From Eleusine coracana subsp. coracana (lineage: Eukaryota; Streptophyta; Magnoliopsida; Poales; Poaceae): a DNA stretch of 64,000 nucleotides. The notes below the pieces were generated by a model. That model was not told where the DNA came from. It saw nothing but the letters and a program-made list of their open reading frames with translations, and ran no database searches. Below are positions 57,399 to 64,000 of the stretch, one piece after another. The stretch lies in contig CM064422.1 of assembly GCA_032690845.1 (NCBI GenBank), forward strand, positions 2,914,001 to 2,978,000. Direction: 5' to 3'. Each line of letters starts with the position of its first letter. Position 1 is the first letter of the stretch. The position numbers were made by a program, and so were the translations under genes.

Positions 57399-58219
57399 GT
57401 AAGTATCATGACCATTGAGGTTATCCCAAGGTATGATGTTTTGGTGATGAATGACAAACATGAAATATGACTAATGTCTACACGAGTGTTGTCCATGTAG
57501 GAAATCTTTTCTACCTTATGATGATTGTTGACGGCGGCGATTGATGACAATGCCCATAAGCATGGAGGCTTGATGAGCTTGATGGAGTCTAAGGGTTGAT
57601 GAAGATGGATCAAGGCTAAGGACATGCTACGGTGCAAGTGTTTGGTATACTTGCCTAGTTGTTAGGGCTTTGAGTCCATTAGAAAAACTAGACTATCAAG
57701 GGGGTCTAGATCATTCTCTTAGGTAATGTCTAGTCGGTGATGTGCAAGGTTGCTCGATGAAATCACATGCACTAGTTGACAGTGGAGAAGCCAAGGAGCT
57801 GTTCGGAGAAGCCGGGAAACAAAGTCAAGCGAGGATGAGGAGTTTGAGCTTTCGATTGAAGTGACCGAACAGAGGGGTCAATGGTGATCGGACTGTATGG
57901 TCAATAAGTGGTTTTGTCCGAAGGCTACAGCGACTCAGCGAGGAATCTGTTTGTGCAAGGATTCATAGGGACCGGATAGTCTGGTCTACTGATCGGTCAG
58001 TGTGAAGTGTACAGGACAGAGAGGAAGCTGGAGTCCGAAATGTTTCTGGACTGGAGAGAGAAACTGACCGGACGGTCCGGTCAGTTGGAGTTACATCAGG
58101 GGTTAGAGCTGTTTGTGCATGGTGTTGCAGTGATCGGACGGTCCAGTCAGGCGGTGACGGGACAGTCTGGTCTGAAGGCCTAGATAGCTGATTTCGTGGA
58201 GCTATTGGCACTCCCCAAG
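57399..58219. repeat. LTR-like fragment with palindromic motifs
   Basis: It contains GATGTTTTGGTGATGAATG (57435), a phrase common in grass LTRs, and a cluster of related motifs around TGACCGGACGGTCCGGTCA (58065-58083), with variants near 57970, 58135 and 58155. No partner or coding sequence found. Confidence 0.4.
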
Positions 58220-59679
58220 TGTCCCTTTTATATGTAAATATTACTCCAATTAGAGCATAATTGATACTAATTTAGGCCATTTACCTATAATATTGTCTAT
58301 ATATTTGTATATGCGTTGTTTTGGAGCTTTATTGCAGAAACAGGTAAAATTGGTGATTAAAGTGATGCTGGAGAGGACAGAATCTAGAACCAACGAAAAG
58401 CACTGAAGAAGCCCAGTGCACCGATCGGCGCAGTCCATGAGCCGGTCGATGCAAGGGTGTTTTGGCCCACAGAAGTTACCGAGGCCCATTCCACATATTT
58501 ATGGAAGTTTACATGCGCAAGACACTTGAAGATATTTGCCTAGAAGATTTATGGAACTTCAAGATCTCGACATGCAGTACAAGAATTTATCTTGAAGGAA
58601 AAGGCCCACATGGCAGCTGTGGAAGATAGAGGAACCGACTCGGAGAAGAAACCAGAGAAGACACGGCTTGCGCCGATCGGCGCAATCCTGCGGCGATCGG
58701 CGCAATCGCCTTATTTGCTAGAAACCGAGCCCTTTACGAGTAGAACCCCTATAAATACTTGTAAACCCTGACCGCGGAGAAAAAGCGGATGGAGGTGACA
58801 GAGGGACAATAGATCTGTGAGTTAGAGCCACCAAGCCTTGCCCCGTTAGAATAGATCTCTAGTATAGTTTCAAGAACCATTAGTGTTAAGAGTTGATCTG
58901 TCAAGGTAGGCCATCTCGACGGGGATGAATCTTACTTTATGTATCTCAAGGATGATTGAATATGTTGATGATGGTTTTGGTGATTTGTTTATCTTAATTC
59001 TATAATCATGCATGTGCTTATTCCAATTGCTTAGTTCTAGGCTAAGTAAGTTGATATTATCTTGATCGTGGTGATTAGGATAGTATTCGGACATTGTATT
59101 GATTATGGTTGCTTGATGATGCCGGTAGTGTGGTTTAGCGGTGACAACACTAAACCTACGCAGCACTATTGGACAGTTGAGTAGGGTAAGATACTCGCGT
59201 TATTAAGGGTTTTCTCTCGGCAGCGATAAATTGGGAGCCGCTTGGAAAGCAGGGTGGTCTTATTCATTATAGGTTTTCATCGATCCATGTAATTACCATT
59301 ATGATGCTATTTAATTAGACTTTCTAGTTATGATCCCACTAATAGATATTTGGTTACTCACTTAACATCATAGGCTTACAAGGTATCTGGCGCACTTTGG
59401 CTTAGATTCACTAATGTGCCGATCGGCTCAATGCCTGCGTCGATCGGCGCAATGACAGTTTTGTTGTCTAGCGCACCTTTGCACTGGCCAGTCTTCCCCC
59501 ATGCAACCTGAACTTGATAGTAGCTTTGACTAGATCTTTTACTGTTAACTTTGTTTAATTATCCCTAAGGTCCCAGTGGATTCGATAAAACTTGGAATAC
59601 TCAATTCAAAGGGAAAAAGTGCTACAATTGTACACCGTCCTCTTGCGGTATATTAGTGGGTGCATAGTTACGACCAACA
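58220..59679 (+). repeat. LTR of an Athila-like derivative
   Basis: It ends CGACCAACA before a tRNA-Asp primer site. The start is tentatively TGTCCCTTTTATATG (58220). TATAAATA at 58750-58757 is a good LTR promoter. The palindrome TGCGCCGATCGGCGCA or close variants occur at 58417, 58669, 58689, 59415 and 59436. The 3' partner LTR lies outside the window. Confidence 0.6.
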
Positions 59680-59693
59680 AGCTATCCTTTTTT

Positions 59694-59711
59694 TGGCGCC
59701 ATTGCCGGAGA
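59694..59711 (+). promoter_or_regulatory. Primer binding site, tRNA-Asp-like
   Basis: TGGCGCCATTGCCGGAGA, the Athila/Tat type also found at 912-930. Confidence 0.85.
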
Positions 59712-59820
59712 CCATAGTAGGTTTTTAAACATTATTTGATGTATTAGTGTCTAGTCACTATGCTTTATTTTTTTTCTCGTTTCTTTAGTACATATATTTT
59801 GTTAAGTGAAACTAACAGGT

Positions 59821-61094
59821 ATGGACGGTCCTAAGTCAAACGAACCCTCTAATTACACCGATGATCCAGAGAGACTCTTTTACAAGAAGAGAACAACGGA
59901 GAAGAGAAGCAAGTCACTTGGAGATTTAGCTGGAGAAGTAGTCAGCGCCACCCCTTGAGTATTATTCATAATAGAAGCCCAAGATCAAGATCAAGAAGAA
60001 GAGGAGATGGCAGAGTTACCTATGGTTAATCGTTTCAAGCCTCAATTAACTAATGTTGTCAAGACAGATTTCTAAGAGGCTCAAGATCAACTTCCGTATC
60101 AATTGGAGAGATATGTTGGAATAGTGGTGCAACAACCGTTCACAGGTTTGGAAGATCCCAATCATCACTTGCAACACTTCTTGAGGTTTTCAGTACATTC
60201 AAGATAGCGGGATTGACCGGAGACCAGGCACGTGTGCGACTGTTCCCCTTCTCTCTAGTTGGATGCCCCAAGCAATGGTATAATGGATTGGGAAACCCAG
60301 TAAAAACGGTGTGGGACATGTTAGCAGCTGAATTCTTGGCCAAGTACTTTCCTCTTGGTAAGGCTCAAGCTTTGAAGAATAAGGTTCTTGAATTTACACA
60401 GAATGTTGATGAGAGCATTGGAGAAGCATGGGAGAGATATAGTGAATATATGGATGCATGCCCTCATCATTGTCAGACGGTTGGAGAAATTGTTGAGAGG
60501 TTCTACACAAGATTGAATCTTCTATCTTGTCAACACTTGGATGCATCAGCTGCAGGTTCATTTATGTCAAAAACTCCCACCCAAGCTAAGGAGTTCATCA
60601 AGTTGCTAGATAAAAATCAATCGTGGGATGGTGAGAGAAGTTCAAGGAATTTGCAACCTTCAAAAGGAGTGGCGAAAAGTGTGATTGAGATGACTCATGA
60701 AGACTTGGTTATGGATCACCTTGATGCTATTCAAAGGAGGTTGGATAATAATCTTCATATCCCTAAGGAAGAACCACTCAAGCTAGCGGAATCACGCTCC
60801 ACTTGTGGTGAGTGTGGAGAATTTGGTCATGTGCAGAAAGATTACCCTGAAGAGATAAAAATGCTAGAATATATGAAGAATAGTGGATGGAAGCCCCAAT
60901 ATCAACAGCAAAGGAGTTCTTTCTCTTCTAGTTCGTTCATGCTAAATTCTATCCCACTTCGTCTCCAATGTCATGAGTTCTTCCAAGCTCAAGAGAAGGT
61001 CAACAAGGACAATCAAGCTAACTTCAAGGAGATTGATCGTGTCCTTGAAGTAAGTAATGACAAGGTGATAGAAATTGGAAGCTCCAATGAGTAG
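59821..61094 (+). pseudogene. Athila-like gag
   Basis: ATG at 59821 opens MDGPKSNEPSNYTDDPERLF, stopped by TGA near 59957. Capsid sequence resumes (LTGDQARVRLFPFSLVGCPK at 60213, FLAKYFPLGKAQALKNKVLE, GEAWERYSEYMDACPHHCQT), open for 293 residues to 61094. The zinc knuckle CGECGEFGHVQKDYP has its last cysteine replaced by tyrosine, which should weaken RNA binding. The downstream AIATWSGKQTEDP at 61210 corresponds to the Athila AITTRSGK segment. Few lesions suggest relative youth or use in trans. Confidence 0.85.
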
Positions 61095-61199
61095 ATTTTG
61101 AAGCATATGAAGGTTATGGAGCAATAGATTGGACATTTATCGCAAGCCATTCAAGGAAACAAAGGGGCTATTCCTGGCAATGCAATCACTGCAGAAGAG

Positions 61200-62165
61200 T
61201 TGAAGGCAATAGCTACGTGGTCAGGAAAACAAACAGAGGATCCAGAGCACCCTGCGGGAGCAAAGAGGCCCCGTGCCGATCGGCGCAATAGTCCTGACGG
61301 CACCGACCGGCTCCCTGAAAGCACCGATCGGCGCGGGGAGGATGTTGACCTCTCTGGTCTGAAGATGGGCATCGAAACAGAGGACCATGGCCCTGCCATG
61401 TTCTTGGATACTCAACTACTAACAAAGGCAGAAAGAGTGCGGCAATACGACAAGCAATTCGCAAGGTTCATCGATATTATGAAGAAGCTTTATATCAATG
61501 TCCCTTTTGTTGATGCTATTCAAGTACCCACCTATGCCAAGTACATTAAGGACATAATGCAAAACAAGAAGTCTCTAGCTTCTGAGGAGGTTGTGAAGGT
61601 CACTAAGGAGCTTACAGCGGCAATCAATGATGTTGCACTTAAGAAGAAACCCGACTCTGGATCACCAAGCATCAAATGCAAGATTGGAACAAGGATATTT
61701 CATAGGTGCTTGTGCGATCTTGGAGCAAGTATGAGTATTATGCCCCGCCATATATTCGAAAGTCTCAATTTGCCTGAATTAGAGCCTATGGGTATGTGTT
61801 TAGAGTTAGCTGATCAATCGGTACGCTTCCCTGACGGAATTGCTAAGGATGTGCCTGTTCAAATTAGAGATCACATCGTCTCTGTTGGTTTTATTGTGCT
61901 GGATATGGATAAGAGGATGAGGACCCTATTGATCTTAGGCAGACCTTTCTTGAGGACAACAAGAGCAATTATTGATGTTGGGAGTGGTGAGATAAGCGTC
62001 GATATAAGTGGAACTCCCTATTGTTTGAAGTTTCACCCAAAGGGAGAAGAGTGCCGTGCTGTTGACGAAGTGAAGAGATACAAGACACCGTGGCAACGTG
62101 GCATTGAGAGTAATTGGAGGGGATGTATGGATAGGTCGTCCGAGCTATATGAACCATGGAGATAA
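61200..62165 (+). CDS. Athila-like gag end and aspartic protease
   Basis: An uninterrupted 321-residue frame. It starts in the gag tail (KAIATWSGKQTEDP) and passes a segment where three Arg/Asp-rich repeats are encoded by the GCCGATCGGCGC palindrome. A conserved helical part follows (QYDKQFARFIDIMKKLYINV, VPTYAKYIKDIMQNKKSL). The retropepsin comes next, with CDLGASMSIMPRHIFESLNL, where DLGA is the Athila/Tat-type active site, and with LLILGRPFLRTTRAIIDVGS. The frame ends LYEPWR-stop at 62165 where pol would start in a complete element, and no RT follows. The upstream gag frame stops at 61094, so expression as a Gag-Pro fusion would need readthrough. Confidence 0.85.
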   Translation: MKAIATWSGKQTEDPEHPAGAKRPRADRRNSPDGTDRLPESTDRRGEDVDLSGLKMGIETEDHGPAMFLDTQLLTKAERVRQYDKQFARFIDIMKKLYINVPFVDAIQVPTYAKYIKDIMQNKKSLASEEVVKVTKELTAAINDVALKKKPDSGSPSIKCKIGTRIFHRCLCDLGASMSIMPRHIFESLNLPELEPMGMCLELADQSVRFPDGIAKDVPVQIRDHIVSVGFIVLDMDKRMRTLLILGRPFLRTTRAIIDVGSGEISVDISGTPYCLKFHPKGEECRAVDEVKRYKTPWQRGIESNWRGCMDRSSELYEPWR

Positions 62166-63469
62166 GAGAGCCTTGTAGTGTTGCAGCCTCGCAGCCCGCA
62201 CCGCGACACTAAGGATTGATTGTTTGTGGGGAGGTCAAGCTCTTTGACCTCTAAATAACTAGAGCGCTCTTGAGAGGCAACCCAATGATCGGGGGATTTA
62301 GAAGTTATTTAGTGCCTGTGGGAGGGCAACCCATTTCATTTAGTTAATTAGCACTGGCCGGGAGGGTAATCTGGTGTTTTTAATTTGCTTTCTTATAATA
62401 AAAACAATCTCCCAAATAAAAAAAATAGAAAAAGTGTGTGCTTAATTCTTGTGTGCTCTTGTGTTGTCTATTTTTTATGCAAAATTGTGTATATACATAC
62501 TATAGACTAGCAATGCAGGAATAAAACAAAAAAAAGACAAAAAACAAGAAGGAACAATGCTTGCGCCGATCGGCGCACTATTACGCCGGTCGGCGCGTTA
62601 CTGCCCAGGTCAGGATAGAAGACTGACAATGCCCAGAATTGAAGGGGTGCTAAAATCAACCAGCACAGTAATTTTCAGAGACGGAGCTATTATCAAGGTA
62701 ATCAAAAATCTTTTTGAATTAATTTTTATGTGCAGAATAGTTGCTAAATGATGCAGGAAAGGATGAAGAGCAACATCTAACGAGGAAGCGAGGGGCCAGG
62801 AGCAAAAATGGATATCGGCTGATCGGCGTGCCTCAGCGCCGATCAGCGCGGTCACAAGATGGCCCCGCTATGTATGTCAATACTACAGGAACATTGGAAA
62901 AAGTGGAAATTAGGTGAAAGAGATGAACGCAAGGCATCAGGATCAGCGCCGGACCAAAAGACGTGGTGCAAGGGACTAGCGCTGTTCGACGCCCTACTAC
63001 GTCGATCGGCGCAGGTACCCGAGCTGTTCCCAAATGGTAGACAAAGGTGGTAGGCGTTGATTTTGAAGAACAGGTATAATTTCTATGCAAGTGTTTAGTG
63101 CAGAGGAGACACGGAATTAACTAAAAGCCAAAAAAGAAACGGTGCGCTGATCGGCGCAGTCAATCAAGACATCGGGATTCCATGTTGTTCCCCTGCTAAC
63201 CAACATGATGTACCGGGAAATGATGTAAAGCATGGGAATCAAGCGCCAGAGTGGTCAGAACATTTAAAATTTGAATTGTGCCGATCGGCGCACTGCCGCG
63301 CCGATCGGCACCCTCCCAAATTTTGAAATATTTTGGTGGTTCATTCTCCTAGAAGTTTCCCACACTATAAATAGGAGGCCATGCGCCCCCAGTTTGGCAC
63401 ACCATCCCGGTAATCTCTCCACCTTCCCCCACTACCCACGATCTCGCGCACGTTCTGCATTCCTCGCAA
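62166..63469 (+). other. Athila-like spacer with palindromes and a promoter-like site
   Basis: Noncoding. It contains GGGAGGGCAACCCATTTCATT-like phrases (62319-62340) found in Athila elements after pol. Many palindrome copies follow (62562, 62583, about 62818, 62836, 63000, 63145, 63278, 63298). RT, RNase H and integrase, expected here in a complete element, are absent. A TATAAATA at 63366 precedes the next ORF. Confidence 0.6.
63366..63373 (+). promoter_or_regulatory. Possible internal TATA box
   Basis: TATAAATA followed by GG lies 104 bp upstream of the ATG at 63470, in the typical plant promoter position. It may drive a separate transcript of the ORF-1-like gene. Confidence 0.4.
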
Positions 63470-64000
63470 ATGGATCGTCTCTGCTCCTCCGTCGGCAAGT
63501 TGGGCAAGAGGCTGCGGCGGGGAAGCAGTTCCCACGGCAGCGGCGAGTCGAGCGGTGACTCCTCAGTGAGGGAGTAGGGGGGCGGGGGTCTGGCGCTCGT
63601 GATGACATGTTAGTGGGTGATGCATCCACCGGCTCGACAGCGGCAACCTACGAGATCCGTGCCCGCCACTCCATCTCTGGCGCGCCCCTTCAAACGGGGC
63701 GTGCTACGAGGAGCCAAACGGCAGCAAGCCGTGGGGTTCCTAGATCACCACCGCCACCGGCATTCATGCCGTGCACGGTGGAGGAGGGCTTCACCGTCCT
63801 GAGCGCGGAAGAACAGCAGTACTACCTTACAGTGAGGGGAAGGTTCCTCCCCAACTTCGACTTGGATGAGACCTTCCTCACCACGATCGGCATGTGGGAG
63901 GACCTAAGGAGGATGCTCGACAACCTTGGCTGGGCGCACTTCCACCTCCTTCCCATGGACTACAACCTCGACGTCGTCACAGAGATTGCCTCTACGATGA
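63470..64000 (+). pseudogene. Athila ORF-1-like frame, runs off window
   Basis: ATG at 63470 opens MDRLCSSVGKLGKRLRRGSS but stops at 63575. The adjacent frame is open from 63556 to the window end, with an ATG at 63607 (MLVGDASTGS). It carries YYLTVRGRFLPNFDLDETFL, GMWEDLRRMLDNLGWAHFHL and LPMDYNLDVVTEIASTM. This resembles the Athila ORF-1 family often found between pol and the 3' LTR. A one-base shift between 63556 and 63575 would join the two parts. The function of ORF-1 proteins is not established. Family assignment is by pattern memory, not a search. Confidence 0.5.

Noticed and set aside
57160..57400. CRISPR-like array of spaced repeats
   Set aside because: Eukaryotic context, irregular spacing and inverted copies; fits transposon subterminal repeats.
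62171..62180. CCTTGTAGTG, the exact inverse of the CACTACAAGG at 56974, as the right end of one CACTA element
   Set aside because: Only 10 bp match, the 3-bp flanks differ (AGA versus TTG), and the site lies just after the protease stop of an Athila-like element whose primer site and gag are in between. Chance is likelier.

Overview
This window looks like repeat-rich nuclear DNA from a grass (Poaceae). The evidence is one DUF1618-family gene (a family greatly expanded in grasses), a Cassandra-type TRIM carrying 5S-like sequence, CRM-type chromovirus copies, Athila/Tat-type Ty3 elements, L1 and RTE LINEs, and Helitron- and MITE-like ends. Almost all recognisable coding sequence belongs to transposable elements, and most of it is broken by stops or frameshifts. 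I see no tRNA gene, no functional rRNA gene, no CRISPR array and nothing prokaryotic. The CRM copies would fit a centromere-proximal location, but that is inference.

Layout. 1-2240: 5' end of an Athila/Tat Ty3 element on the minus strand (open gag, tRNA-Asp-like primer site, LTR). 2241-7930: noncoding DNA with a 294-bp MITE and several short tandem duplications. 7928-9457: minus-strand DUF1618 gene with one frameshift and a likely 3'-UTR intron; this is the only convincing host gene. 9618-10355: element with terminal inverted repeats. 10697-25352: a degenerate L1-type LINE (8-bp target duplication AAAATCCA) invaded by a CRM-like chromovirus. The insertion now has an unusual form: a solo LTR with a perfect CATGC duplication, the LINE 3' end, a CRM internal region with its 5' LTR, and then the LINE 3' end a second time.

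26050-33646: a full Ty1/copia element with CTTAG target duplications, LTRs at both ends, broken gag/PR/IN/RT/RNase H, and a 1065-bp solo LTR nested in gag with its own AGATG duplication. It sits exactly at the edge of a 1.05-kb element with terminal inverted repeats (33651-34698). 35231-47691: a candidate Helitron (TCTCTACTAC start, hairpin-CTAG end) holding a rearranged Cassandra TRIM (36350-37145), an opposite-strand Helitron 3' end (40507) and exon-like minus-strand fragments. A second Helitron-like 5' end of the same type starts immediately at 47692. 48820-49158: RTE LINE 3' fragment cut by an LTR-like sequence (49159-50914).

50915-53880: second, truncated CRM copy. 53885-56973: plus-strand Tat-like LTR, primer site and broken gag. 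56974-58200: CACTA-like and LTR-like fragments. 58220-64000: an Athila-like derivative with LTR, tRNA-Asp primer site, gag, protease, a noncoding spacer and an Athila ORF-1-like frame running off the window. It has no reverse transcriptase or integrase between protease and ORF-1 and is studded with copies of the palindrome TGCGCCGATCGGCGCA. The genes do not form a pathway; the window records nested and recombined transposon insertions around one gene.
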